A stretch of 64,000 nucleotides of DNA from Chloroflexota bacterium. Its GTDB lineage: Bacteria; Chloroflexota; Limnocylindria; Limnocylindrales; CSP1-4. Positions 24,623 through 32,746 of this stretch are shown in pieces (position 1 is the stretch's first letter; each line of letters starts with the position of its first letter). The notes under the pieces are model-generated. The model saw only the letters and a list, made by a program, of their open reading frames with translations, did no database searches and had not been told where the DNA came from. The position numbers and the translations under genes were made by a program. The DNA lies in assembly GCA_016191345.1 (NCBI GenBank), contig JACPOU010000008.1, positions 1-64,000 of the forward strand. The letters are read 5' to 3'.

Positions 24623-25600
24623 ATGATCGACACGAGCACGATTGATTCCCAGTTTGGCGTACCGGAGCACCTCGAGCATCGCCTGACGACACGGGATGGC
24701 CGAATTCTCGCCGTGGCCGAGTGGGGCGATCCGGCGGGCAAGCCGGTGATCACCTTCCACGGCACGCCCGGCAGCCGGATCGGCTACTGGACCCCGGAGC
24801 CGGAGATCTGGGCCCGGTTCGGGCTGCGGCGGTTCAGCTTCGATCGTCCCGGCTACGGCGAATCGACGCGCCTGCCGGGGCGAAGCGTGGCCGACGTCGT
24901 GCCCGATGTCGTCGCAATCGCCGAGGCGTTCGGCCTTCGCCGGTTCGCGATCTCGGGCGGATCGGGTGGGGGACCGCACGTCCTCGCCTGCGCAGCGCTG
25001 CTGCCGGGTCGCGTGCAGCGGGCGCTCGCATCGGTATCAGTCGCGCCGGTCGACGCCGACGGGTTGGAGTTCACCGCCGGCATGAACGACGGCAACGTTC
25101 GCGAGTTCGCCGCCGCGGTCGAGGGCGAAGCCGCCCTGCGGACCATGGTCGAGGTCGAGCGCGCCACGATGATCGAGCGCCTCACCAGCGGCCGGAGCGA
25201 TTTCCTTGGTGACGACTACGAGATGCCGGAGGCCGATCGGATCGAGATGGCCAAGCACCAGCGCGCGTCGGCGGCGCACCTCCTGACCGGCATCGCACCG
25301 GGCGTCGACGGCTGGGTGGACGACGACCTGGCGTTCGTCAAGCCCTGGGGGTTTGACGTCGCCTCCTGCCGGGTGCCCGTCGTCCTCGCCTACGGCCGGC
25401 AGGACCGGCTCGTGCCGGGTGCCCACGGCGACTGGCTGGCGGCGCACGTTCCCGACGCGGTGGCCTGGGTCGACGAGGGCACGGGCCACATGGGCAGCGC
25501 CGCCGACGTGGAACGCGACCTCGCGTGGCTCGCCGGAAGGTCGTATCAGCCCGGCCTCAGCCGGGCGCCATCTCCGGGGCGCTTGCCGCGAGCTCGATGA
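24623..25600 (+). CDS. alpha/beta-hydrolase fold protein
   Basis: A 325-aa hydrolase. FHGTPGSRIGYW forms the oxyanion region, FDRPGYGEST follows, the nucleophile elbow is ISGGSGGGPHVLA, the acidic residue is in YGRQDRLVP and His in GTGHMGS. It resembles proline iminopeptidase/haloalkane-dehalogenase-like proteins without their diagnostic residues. Substrate unknown. Confidence 0.82.
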   Translation: MIDTSTIDSQFGVPEHLEHRLTTRDGRILAVAEWGDPAGKPVITFHGTPGSRIGYWTPEPEIWARFGLRRFSFDRPGYGESTRLPGRSVADVVPDVVAIAEAFGLRRFAISGGSGGGPHVLACAALLPGRVQRALASVSVAPVDADGLEFTAGMNDGNVREFAAAVEGEAALRTMVEVERATMIERLTSGRSDFLGDDYEMPEADRIEMAKHQRASAAHLLTGIAPGVDGWVDDDLAFVKPWGFDVASCRVPVVLAYGRQDRLVPGAHGDWLAAHVPDAVAWVDEGTGHMGSAADVERDLAWLAGRSYQPGLSRAPSPGRLPRAR

Positions 25601-25687
25601 TCCGCCCGTCCACGCCCCCGGTATCCGGGTAGAGGGCTGGATGGCACCGGTGTCCGCGGAGGCGAGTGTTTGATGAACCCGATTGGC

Positions 25688-25733
25688 TTGACAGAGCCGA
25701 TGAGGCGCGCAACAGTACGGACATCATCCGTAC
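25688..25733 (+). promoter_or_regulatory. promoter and operator of the DUF1778-GNAT module
   Basis: A perfect -35 box TTGACA lies at 25688-25693. GTACGGA (25715-25721) and TCCGTAC (25727-25733) form a perfect 7-bp inverted repeat overlapping the expected -10/start region and ending just before the AAGGAG ribosome site at 25734. This is an arrangement suited to antitoxin autorepression. Confidence 0.6.
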
Positions 25734-25745
25734 AAGGAGTGAGTG

Positions 25746-26051
25746 ATGGCGGCCACGCGGCCAGCGCCAATACGGTCGAAACCTCGGAAAGGAGATCGCC
25801 TGGAGCTGCGCCTCGAGGCCGATCGTCGACGTCTGCTCGACTTGGCCGCGAAGGAGTCGGGCGTCAGCACGAGCGCGTTCGTCCTGGAGCGCGCAACCCT
25901 CGCCGCGCAGGAAGTCCTTGCCAATCGGACGACCTTTGTGCTCCCTCCGGAACACTGGGACGCCTTTTTGCGGCTCCTGGATCAGCCCGTTCAGCCGGTC
26001 GAAGGTCTCGCAGCCTTCCTGGCGGAGCCGTCGATCCTCGAACCCGAGTGA
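25746..26051 (+). CDS. DUF1778-type ribbon-helix-helix antitoxin
   Basis: A 101-aa protein. Residues 15-60 (RLELRLEADRRRLLDLAAKE, then SGVSTSAFVLERATLAAQEV) are the DUF1778 ribbon-helix-helix, and FVLPPEHWDAFLRLLDQPVQ is the toxin-binding region typical of TacA-like antitoxins. ATG 25746 follows AAGGAG by six bases. The stop overlaps the toxin's GTG start. Confidence 0.88.
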   Translation: MAATRPAPIRSKPRKGDRLELRLEADRRRLLDLAAKESGVSTSAFVLERATLAAQEVLANRTTFVLPPEHWDAFLRLLDQPVQPVEGLAAFLAEPSILEPE

Positions 26052-26602
26052 GTCGATACGCCCCCGCCGAACGACTCACCAGGGATCACGATCGCACTTC
26101 CTTCGACTGCGGCGCCGAGTCGCAGACAGACTGGCTTCGCCGGCATGCCATGCTGGCCCAGCAGGCAGATACGGCCCGCGTCTACGTCGTCAGGCCCCAC
26201 GGCGAGGGACGAGTGGCTGCCTACTACGCGCTTGCGGCGGGCTCGATCGAACCGGATCTCGGCTCTGCTCGACTCGCGGCCGGCGCTGGACGATCTCCCG
26301 TTCCGGTCGTGATCCTGGCTCGGCTCGGCGTCGACCTTCGGGATCAGCGGCAGGGCCTTGGGCGCCAGGTCGTACGCGATGCCTTCATGCAGACTGCGGC
26401 AGTTGCCGAGCGGATCGGCGCCCGTGCCATGCTGATTCATGCGGAAACGGCGGGGGCGGCTGACTTCTACCGACGCCTCGATGCGGCATTCGAGCCGTCA
26501 ACGGCGGATCCCCTGCACCTGATCCTGCTCCTGAAGGACCTCCGCGCCGCCGTCCAGCGCGGCGCACGCGAGCGGGCGTTCAGGGTGGTGGTCCGGCGGT
26601 GA
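26048..26602 (+). CDS. GNAT-family toxin (TacT/AtaT-like)
   Basis: A 184-aa GNAT protein starting at GTG 26048. FDCGAESQTDWLRRHAMLAQ is the standard N-terminus of tRNA-acetylating toxins; VPVVILARLGVDLRDQRQGLG gives the acetyl-CoA loop (R-Q-G-L-G) and DFYRRLDAAFEPSTADPLHL the C-terminal strand. Known relatives acetylate the amino group of aminoacyl-tRNA. Translational coupling with the antitoxin is by a GTGA overlap. Confidence 0.87.
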   Translation: MSRYAPAERLTRDHDRTSFDCGAESQTDWLRRHAMLAQQADTARVYVVRPHGEGRVAAYYALAAGSIEPDLGSARLAAGAGRSPVPVVILARLGVDLRDQRQGLGRQVVRDAFMQTAAVAERIGARAMLIHAETAGAADFYRRLDAAFEPSTADPLHLILLLKDLRAAVQRGARERAFRVVVRR

Positions 26603-26623
26603 GCGATGGCTGAGAGGATGCGG

Positions 26624-26713
26624 CCCAAGGCCGCGACGCCCGTGCGCGTCCAGCCCAAGGCCGCGACGCCCGTGCGCGTCCAGCCCAAGGCCGCGACGCC
26701 CGTGCGCGTCCAG
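26624..26713. repeat. three perfect 30-bp direct repeats
   Basis: The unit starting CCCAAGGCCGCGACGCCCGT occurs at 26624, 26654 and 26684 without a mismatch. It ends six bases before the next start codon, in the leader of the 428-aa protein gene. The unbroken identity implies a recent expansion. Confidence 0.9.
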
Positions 26714-26718
26714 CGCTG

Positions 26719-28005
26719 ATGGCCCGCAATAGCCGCGCTCAGGGTGGACGCAAGGCCGCGAAGTCGACGCGGTCACGCCCGCCACATCGACCACTGCGGT
26801 CACCTCGGCATCCGTCCATCGAGGACCTCGCCGGCGTGGTCGCACGTGGTGGGCATGAGCTTCTGGCCCTCGAAGATCCTCTCGAGGCGGAGTTCTGGGC
26901 GAGTTCCATCATGGGGACGTTCTACAAGGTCGATGGCCCCCTCGGAGCTCGACTCGAGCTGGAGACGCGACTGTGGCCGGCGGTCATCGCGGCCGCCGAA
27001 GCCCTCCGCGACGCCGCCGGACGCGCCGCCCTCGAGGCCATCGCCGAGGTCGGTGAACCGGCAATGCGCCTTCTGGCCCGCGCGGCCGCAGGGCGGTTGG
27101 AGAGGGAAGGCGTGCCGGCCCCGAGGTGGGCGTCGGAGCTCGGTTCGGCCGCGTTCGAGGGCGTCTGGGTGCTCCAGGACGTGTTCGGCGACCATGAGGC
27201 GTACTTCGCGACCTTTCGCTACCCGGGTCGCGAGCCTCACGTCGTGAATGCCCTGTACGACAAGGCCTTCGGCGGGATTATCAAGGACGCGTTCGTCGGC
27301 TACCCGGTCGAGGATCCCCGGCAGAACATCGCGCGCGAAGACGGCGTGTTCTCCGTCGATGTCGAGCCAGAGCCGGTGGCCCGCCGCATCATCGACGCCA
27401 TTGAGCTCGGTGACACCTACCTCGACAATGACTGGACGCCCGAGTTCCGGCAGTTCCGGGCGCTCGTGCTGGCTCGGATGCGGCAGCTGCCTGCGGCGGC
27501 CGCCCCGGAACCCCCCGAGCCGCCCGACGATGCGGCTCGGGCCGCGCTCACCTCCGAGTTCCTGGCGTCAGGCGGAGACCGCGACCATATCGATGCGGAC
27601 CTGATCGTGAGCCATTGCATCGACTACCTGTGCGACTACCTTGGCGAGGATGCGTTCCGCTGGAGCCCCATCGTGGTCGAGCAATTCCTCCTCGACTACC
27701 TACCACGCAAGGCGTCACTGAGCCTGTCCATGGCTGGCGCGCTGCCGGGCGTCTTGCGCAGCTGGGTCCGGTTCGCCCTCTCGAAGCGCGGGCTTGCTGA
27801 ACGCTGGATCGTCGAGACCGAGGAGGCGGTCGATGAGTTCGCCCCGGCATTCAGGCGCGCAATCACGGACGTTGATCAGTTCGGGCCCGCGAAACGCCTC
27901 ACCAACCAGATGCTCGCTGACGGAGTGGACCTCACCGACCCTGCCGCAATCGAGCGCTGGATCGATGCGTTCAACGCCCGACCGTTCAACGAGCGGCTGC
28001 CCTGA
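26719..28005 (+). CDS. conserved hypothetical protein, 428 aa
   Basis: The first 32 residues are strongly basic (RNSRAQGGRKAAKSTRSRPP). The remainder is soluble and helical with no membrane segment. Notable stretches are GAAFEGVWVLQDVFGDHEAY-like residues 125-150, an acidic/Pro linker near 255 (PEPPEPPDD) and a C-terminal LTNQMLADGVDLTDPAAIER. I do not recognise a catalytic motif. It lies between two toxin-antitoxin pairs and just after the 30-bp repeats, but shares no overlap with them. Confidence 0.65.
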   Translation: MARNSRAQGGRKAAKSTRSRPPHRPLRSPRHPSIEDLAGVVARGGHELLALEDPLEAEFWASSIMGTFYKVDGPLGARLELETRLWPAVIAAAEALRDAAGRAALEAIAEVGEPAMRLLARAAAGRLEREGVPAPRWASELGSAAFEGVWVLQDVFGDHEAYFATFRYPGREPHVVNALYDKAFGGIIKDAFVGYPVEDPRQNIAREDGVFSVDVEPEPVARRIIDAIELGDTYLDNDWTPEFRQFRALVLARMRQLPAAAAPEPPEPPDDAARAALTSEFLASGGDRDHIDADLIVSHCIDYLCDYLGEDAFRWSPIVVEQFLLDYLPRKASLSLSMAGALPGVLRSWVRFALSKRGLAERWIVETEEAVDEFAPAFRRAITDVDQFGPAKRLTNQMLADGVDLTDPAAIERWIDAFNARPFNERLP

Positions 28006-28045
28006 GGGAGGGGGCCATGCTATCGTTGCTATCAGAGGTGATGCC

Positions 28046-28276
28046 GTGAGTCAGCTGATCGTGCGCAACGTCGAAGAGGCAATCGTTCGCGCTCTGAAGC
28101 GCCGCGCTGCGCGTCACGGGCGCTCTGCCGAGGCCGAACATCGCGAGATCCTTCGCGCCTCGCTCCAGGACGACACGGCCGAAGCCTCGTTCAAGGCGAT
28201 TCTGGTGTCGATGCCCGATGTCGGTGAGGACGCCGACTTCCTCGTCACGCGCGACCTTCCGAGAGACAGCTCGTGA
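28046..28276 (+). CDS. FitA-like antitoxin
   Basis: A 76-aa ribbon-helix-helix protein: SQLIVRNVEEAIVRALKRRA with RHGRSAEAEHREILRASL is the FitA/StbC-like DNA-binding region. It starts at GTG 28046 with GAGGTG five bases upstream. Two direct GCTATC motifs precede the ribosome site and may be operator half-sites. Its stop overlaps the toxin start (GTGA). Confidence 0.82.
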   Translation: MSQLIVRNVEEAIVRALKRRAARHGRSAEAEHREILRASLQDDTAEASFKAILVSMPDVGEDADFLVTRDLPRDSS

Positions 28277-28686
28277 CCTGGCTCCTCGACACGAACGTGC
28301 TGTCGGAGCTCCGCAAGGGAGTACGGGCGAACTCGGGCGTTCGAGCCTGGTTCGCGGATGTGGAGGAGGACGAACTCTTCACGAGCGTGCTCGTACTTGG
28401 CGAGATCCGACGAGGCATCGAATCGATCCGGCGGCGTGACGAAACGGCCGCAATGGCCCTGGAACAATGGCTCGCGCGGTTGGCGTCGACCTTCCGCGAG
28501 CGCGTCCTCCCGGTGGACGCTCGGGTGGCCGACCGCTGGGGCGCTCTCAACGTGCCGGACCCGGTTCCGAGCGTCGACGGCCTTCTGGCCGCCACCGCGA
28601 TGGTCCACGACCTCGTCCTGGTCACCCGCAACACGCGCGACGTCGAACGCACGGGCGTCCGTGTCCTCGACCCGACCGTCGTCTGA
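28273..28686 (+). CDS. PIN-domain toxin (FitB/VapC-like)
   Basis: A 137-aa PIN protein with WLLDTNVLSELRKG (Asp), VLVLGEIRRGIESI (Glu), PSVDGLLAATAMVH (Asp) and VTRNTRDVERTGV (the final Asp, within the N-T-x-D-x-E pattern). The SELRKG motif is typical of the FitB subgroup. It would act as a ribonuclease neutralised by the upstream antitoxin. Confidence 0.87.
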   Translation: MTWLLDTNVLSELRKGVRANSGVRAWFADVEEDELFTSVLVLGEIRRGIESIRRRDETAAMALEQWLARLASTFRERVLPVDARVADRWGALNVPDPVPSVDGLLAATAMVHDLVLVTRNTRDVERTGVRVLDPTVV

Positions 28687-28797
28687 CCACGTATCTCAAT
28701 CTGACGCCGGCTGCCGGCCTGCTGCGGGCGGCAGACATAACTCACCTTATCGGAAGTAGCCGGACTCCGGTGGATCGCCCTTGACCGAAGCGGCCAC

Positions 28798-29289
28798 TCA
28801 TCCCGCGTCGAGGCAGGTGAGCGCACCACAGTCGGGTTCGTCCGGGTCCACCCACGTGCCGACAAGCAGCTCCACGCCGGCCAAGGCGTCGCGGACCGGC
28901 TGGCCCGCGTAGTGGTCGCAGGACGACGTGCCGATCGGCTGCTCGCAGTGCTCGTGAACGACGACGTCGAACAGACGAACGAAGACGTCGCGGTCGTGGA
29001 GGTGGAAGGCTCGCCGAGCGTCGCGATCGCGGTCGAGCAACTCGTATTCGTACTCCCTCCGCTGATAGGAACCGCCGGCGACCGGCTGCCAGACTTCCCG
29101 AACCTCGACGATGGAGCGAGGCGGCGTGCGACCGTCCGGCAGAACCGCCCGAACCTCGAACCATCGTGCCCCGCTCGGGGACGCGTTGATGAAGGGCTCA
29201 GGATCCTCATCGACCGACGCGCCGTACCGCTCGAGCAACTCGACAACGTCAGCGACGTAGTCCTCGAGCGCCGATCCGGAGAGCCGCAC
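28798..29289 (-). CDS. uncharacterised protein paired with an HTH protein
   Basis: A 163-aa soluble protein starting at GTG 29289. The middle has REYEYELLDRDRDARRAFHL and HDRDVFVRLFDVVVHEHCEQ, then PIGTSSCDHYAGQPVRDALA; the repeated His and Cys could bind metal. I know similar uncharacterised proteins from toxin-antitoxin-rich loci, but no activity is established. It begins seven bases after the stop of the HTH gene, so the two form one operon. Confidence 0.6.
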   Translation of the reverse strand: MRLSGSALEDYVADVVELLERYGASVDEDPEPFINASPSGARWFEVRAVLPDGRTPPRSIVEVREVWQPVAGGSYQRREYEYELLDRDRDARRAFHLHDRDVFVRLFDVVVHEHCEQPIGTSSCDHYAGQPVRDALAGVELLVGTWVDPDEPDCGALTCLDAG

Positions 29290-29296
29290 GGAACGG

Positions 29297-29557
29297 TCAG
29301 ACAGGCTGGCGGTCGGGAATCCGCTCCCCTGCCCCGAGGGACGGCTCAGTCGACGTTGGACGTGTCACGACGCGGCGCCGGCTTGGCGTCCTCCCGGCCT
29401 GGTAGGCCTCGAACGCGGGCCCGGGTATTCGGATCAGCCGCGGCGACACGCGGATCGCCGGCAGCGTGCCGGCCGAGATCAGGCGCAGCACCGTGTCTGT
29501 GCTGACGCGAAGCACGCTTGCGGCCTCGGCCGGTGTCAGAAAACGACGTTCAGTCAT
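29297..29557 (-). CDS. Xis/MerR-like helix-turn-helix protein
   Basis: An 86-aa protein. Residues 5-52 (FLTPAEAASVLRVSTDTVLR, then LISAGTLPAIRVSPRLIRIP) are an excisionase/helix_turn_helix_17-type winged helix; the tail is basic and disordered (GRTPSRRRVVTRP). It is followed at seven bases by the uncharacterised 163-aa gene and may regulate it from the palindrome at 29623. Confidence 0.8.
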   Translation of the reverse strand: MTERRFLTPAEAASVLRVSTDTVLRLISAGTLPAIRVSPRLIRIPGPAFEAYQAGRTPSRRRVVTRPTSTEPSLGAGERIPDRQPV

Positions 29558-29622
29558 ACCTTGTGCGATCCCTGCGGCTTAGGTGATCATGACGCACAGA
29601 CCGCACGTCGTCAACCCCGCTC

Positions 29623-29644
29623 ACATGCCCTGTTTGCGGCATGT
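29623..29644. promoter_or_regulatory. inverted repeat in a divergent promoter region
   Basis: ACATGCC (29623-29629) and GGCATGT (29638-29644) form a perfect 7-bp inverted repeat between two divergent small-gene pairs. An extended -10-like TGCTACGCT at 29684-29692 lies just seven bases before GTG 29699, which would give a leaderless transcript for the rightward pair. Confidence 0.45.
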
Positions 29645-29698
29645 CGAAGCGGCCGCGGAACCCACAATCCGTATGACGCAGTGTGCTACGCTCCCAGC

Positions 29699-29968
29699 GT
29701 GCCGTCCTACCGGGAGCAGGTGATCGCCGACGAGTTCGAGGTCCACCAGGCCCGCGCCGGACGACGGATCGTTTCGGCAAGGGAGGCGCAGCAGGTCTGG
29801 GACAACGGGTTCCTCCCGCGGCGCAACGTCCGCGGGTCGCGAGACACGCGGCTCCTCATCGGCCGGACGAATGGCGGTCGGACAGTGACCCTCGTTTCGA
29901 GGCACATGGGCAGCGGGATCTGGATGACGTTCACCGCGTGGGATACAAAGGAGGCCGACCTGGCCTGA
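29699..29968 (+). CDS. small toxin-like protein preceding a ribbon-helix-helix gene
   Basis: An 89-aa basic protein starting at GTG 29699. An N-terminal helix (REQVIADEFEVHQARAGRRI) is followed by beta-strands DTRLLIGRTNGGRTVTLVSR and GSGIWMTFTAW. The size, the toxin-first order and the strand pattern recall BrnT/RelE-like folds, but I see no diagnostic residues, so the toxin label is an inference. Its stop overlaps the next start (TGATG). Confidence 0.55.
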   Translation: MPSYREQVIADEFEVHQARAGRRIVSAREAQQVWDNGFLPRRNVRGSRDTRLLIGRTNGGRTVTLVSRHMGSGIWMTFTAWDTKEADLA

Positions 29969-30636
29969 TGGCAATGGATCGTGACCCAAAACGCCTGGAT
30001 CTCACCTCCGACGAGCGGGCGCTCGTTGGGAGGCCCGGAGACCTCGTCAGTGAGGATGCCGTGCCACCACGCCCGAAGGCGTCCACCGTAATGGTCTCGC
30101 TCAGGATCGATCGGCGGACCTTCGACGATATCGGCCGGGTCGCTGAGGAGCGCGGCGCGTCGTTCTCGGCAACCGCTCGAGACGCCCTTCGGGCGTTCAT
30201 CAGTGATCACGACGATGATCGGCCGTATCCAGAGGTCGGTCTGTCGCCGGTGTCCCGGCGCGTATCCGAGACGGCGACCCTCTCGTGGGACGACCAGGCA
30301 TTGCGTACGGCGCTCGACCGCTACGAGGCAGCCTGCCGGCGCGCCGCGATGCGCGACAAGGCTTGGCGCTCGTATGTCGATTACGCCCGCCGATTCCTCG
30401 CCTGGCGCGAGGGCGACTACCGGCCACGCGGCACCGCTGCCGGCGATCGGCCGGTCCCACGCACCCCCGTGTCAGCGAACGGCCTTCGAGATCAGGCAAA
30501 GCAGTACGCCATGCAGGTACAGCGCGCCGGGCGCGAACCGTCAACGGTGGACACGTATTTCCGCCACGCACTGTTCTTCGTCCGCTGGCTGGACGGGCAA
30601 TTCGAACCCGGAGGGCGTCTTCGCGGGCTTCGTTGA
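29968..30636 (+). CDS. ribbon-helix-helix protein with an unusual C-terminal extension
   Basis: A 222-aa protein. Residues 33-75 (STVMVSLRIDRRTFDDIGRV, then EERGASFSATARDALRAFIS) are a ribbon-helix-helix. Residues 100-222 are helical and Arg-rich with SYVDYARRFLAWREGDY and STVDTYFRHALFFVRWLDGQ, which resembles the SAM-like core-binding fold of tyrosine recombinases. A recombinase catalytic domain is absent. It is probably the antitoxin or regulator of the 89-aa upstream gene. Confidence 0.6.
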   Translation: MAMDRDPKRLDLTSDERALVGRPGDLVSEDAVPPRPKASTVMVSLRIDRRTFDDIGRVAEERGASFSATARDALRAFISDHDDDRPYPEVGLSPVSRRVSETATLSWDDQALRTALDRYEAACRRAAMRDKAWRSYVDYARRFLAWREGDYRPRGTAAGDRPVPRTPVSANGLRDQAKQYAMQVQRAGREPSTVDTYFRHALFFVRWLDGQFEPGGRLRGLR

Positions 30637-30730
30637 GGAGCGGACCGTGATCGCGGCACGGCGATGACTCGAACCCGGATGGCTCGTCGCGCACGTCGTA
30701 CGATCGCCCGACAGCTGTGAGGAGCGCGTC

Positions 30731-31297
30731 GTGGGCCGCCTGATCTACCTGATGAACGTGTCGCTGGACGGATTCGTCGAGACGCCGGAGCGATCCCTGG
30801 ACTGGAGCGTCGTCGACGAGGAGCTCCACTCCTGGTTCAACGACCGCGAGCGCGAGGCCGAGGTCGACATCTATGGCCGGCGGCTCTGGGAGACGATGGC
30901 CGCCTACTGGCCGAGCGCCGAGTCAGACCCCGACGCCACGGAGGCGATGCGCGAGTTCGCGCGAGCGTGGAACGCGACCGCGAAGGTCGTGTTCTCGACG
31001 ACGCTCGAGACGGTCGAACATGGGGCGCGACTCCTGCGAGGCGATGTCGGCGAGCATCTTGCGCAGCTTCGTCGGGAGTTCAGCGGCGACATGGAGGTCG
31101 GCGGTCCGACCCTCGCCGCCCAGTTCATCGAGCGCGGCCTCGTCGACGTCTACCGGGTCGTCGTCCATCCGATGATCCTCGGCGCCGGGCGCCGCTACTT
31201 CCCGCCTCGGGAGTCGCCGGTCCCCCTCCGCCTCGCCGAAACGCGGACCTTCGCCTCGGGCGCGGTATACCTCGGCTACCAGGTCGTCAGGTCCTGA
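30731..31297 (+). CDS. RibD C-terminal/dihydrofolate-reductase-like reductase
   Basis: A 188-aa protein of the RibD_C/DHFR-like superfamily: GRLIYLMNVSLDGFVETPER starts the fold, EVDIYGRRLWETMAAYWP binds cofactor, and MEVGGPTLAAQFIERGLVDV plus VVHPMILGAGRRYFPP are family hallmarks. It starts at GTG 30731 with AGGAG seven bases upstream. It is likely an NADPH-dependent reductase of unknown substrate. Confidence 0.85.
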   Translation: MGRLIYLMNVSLDGFVETPERSLDWSVVDEELHSWFNDREREAEVDIYGRRLWETMAAYWPSAESDPDATEAMREFARAWNATAKVVFSTTLETVEHGARLLRGDVGEHLAQLRREFSGDMEVGGPTLAAQFIERGLVDVYRVVVHPMILGAGRRYFPPRESPVPLRLAETRTFASGAVYLGYQVVRS

Positions 31298-31360
31298 CGG
31301 GCCAGGGGCGCGCCTACCCGCTCGCCTCGAACGCTCAGGCCGTGAGGATCTCGACCTCTA

Positions 31361-31409
31361 GGCGCCGAGGGCGTGATCGCGGGTTACCACAATCGCCCTC
31401 GGAGGCGCC
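31361..31409. terminator. long bidirectional terminator-like hairpin
   Basis: GGCGCCGAGGGCG (31361-31373) pairs with CGCCCTC (31394-31400) and GGCGCC (31404-31409), with a 3-base bulge. It lies between convergent genes. Confidence 0.5.
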
Positions 31410-31471
31410 GTGACCCGGCCTCCCCCACTCCACCGGCGCCACGTGCGGCCGCTGCTCCTTGAGGCAGCCCG

Positions 31472-32107
31472 TCAGGCGGGCTTGCGCAGCACCGTCACGA
31501 ACTGCGGCGAGGTGAAGAGCTGGAACTCCGAGTGGACGTGCTCGAGGCCGGCGGCCGTCCCGATCGCCCGGACCTCCGAGGGCCGGAGCTTGTGGCGATG
31601 GAGCTCGCGGGACCGGAACGGGTTGCGATAGATGATGATCGCGTCCGGCACCGAGAAGAGGCCCCGGATCGGCTCCGCGGGGTAGATCAGGAGCATCTGC
31701 CCGCCAGGCTTCAGGACCCGCGCCATGTCGGCGAAGGCCTCCGCGATGAGCGGGAAGTGCTCGATCGCGTGGATCGCGACGATCTGGTCGAATTCGGACG
31801 CCGGGAACTCCATCTCCTCGACCCGCATCGTCCGGATATCCCGCGCCACCGCGTTCTGGGCCGCCTCGGGGTTGGCATCGATGCCGGTCGCAATCGTGCC
31901 AAGCGCCTCGAGCTTCTTCGTCAGGTGTCCCCGACCCGAGCCGACCTCGAGCAGCCGCATGCCCGGCTGGGGGTCGAGGAGGCGCTTCACGGTCGTGATG
32001 TGCTGGCCACCGAACCGCTGCGCGAGGGCATAGCGGCGCATGTCCTGCGATCCGGGGGCGTGACGACCGGCCGGGGCTCCAGGAGTGGTCATTGACGGTG
32101 TCCCCAT
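31472..32107 (-). CDS. class I SAM-dependent methyltransferase
   Basis: A 211-aa protein (206 aa from ATG 32092). Motif I is MRLLEVGSGRGHLTKKLEAL, beta-2 ends IATGIDANPEAA, then FDQIVAIHAIEHF and ARVLKPGGQMLLIYPAEP. This is the Methyltransf_11/25 group. A C-terminal RSRELHRHKLRPSEVRAIGT helix pair may bind the substrate, which is unknown. Confidence 0.85.
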   Translation of the reverse strand: MGTPSMTTPGAPAGRHAPGSQDMRRYALAQRFGGQHITTVKRLLDPQPGMRLLEVGSGRGHLTKKLEALGTIATGIDANPEAAQNAVARDIRTMRVEEMEFPASEFDQIVAIHAIEHFPLIAEAFADMARVLKPGGQMLLIYPAEPIRGLFSVPDAIIIYRNPFRSRELHRHKLRPSEVRAIGTAAGLEHVHSEFQLFTSPQFVTVLRKPA

Positions 32108-32295
32108 GACGATCCGGCCGGGCGAATCGCACCGGCGGCAAGGGATCGAGGGTAGCGGATCGCGCCGAGCCTTCGCGCCCGATTCAGGCTGGCCGGCTCG
32201 CGCTGGACTGCGCCGGGGACAACGAAACGCCCGAAGGAACCGTCTCCCGTTCGGTGTCCCTTCCGCCACCAGAGCAAGCTCCGGGGCGGGACCGA

Positions 32296-32444
32296 TGCAA
32301 GCACCGGTCGGTCCACCGATCGTTCGAGGCCCCTTCGGGCAAGACCGACTGTATGGGCGCGGGCCAGGTGCGCGGAAGGGCCTTATCCACGAGTTTCAGG
32401 GTTCAGGTGGCGTTTTCGACGACCTCGTCCACAGGCCGTCCACG
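32296..32444. repeat. 150-bp direct repeat, copy 1 (DnaA-box-like sites)
   Basis: This copy aligns with 32747-32895 without gaps. Identical blocks are TGCAAGCACC, CGGGCAAGAC, CTTATCCACGA and CGTCCACA. Box starts at 32383, 32425 and 32436 give spacings of 42 and 11. A GCCC-cttc-GGGC mini-hairpin precedes the CGGGCAAGAC block. Confidence 0.75.
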
Positions 32445-32746
32445 AACCGCCGCCGATGACTGACCTTTTCGCGGGCACCGCGACCACCTCGAGGACGGGC
32501 CTCGGGATCACCCTCATCGGTCGGCAGTCCTGCCTCGCTTGAGGACCGTGCCGGTGCCCAGGGCCGCGGGCGGCTGTGAGGAGCGCGATCACGGGCGTCA
32601 GCTGCCGACCGGCCGTGGCGGCCTCCTCCCGGACATGGAAAATGCCCAGAGGAACTCCGATCCCTGGACGTTCCCCGCCTCAGAATGCAAGCACCTGAGG
32701 CGTCCCGGCGCACCCGGTGCAAGCACCTGGCGCAACCGGTGGTCGA

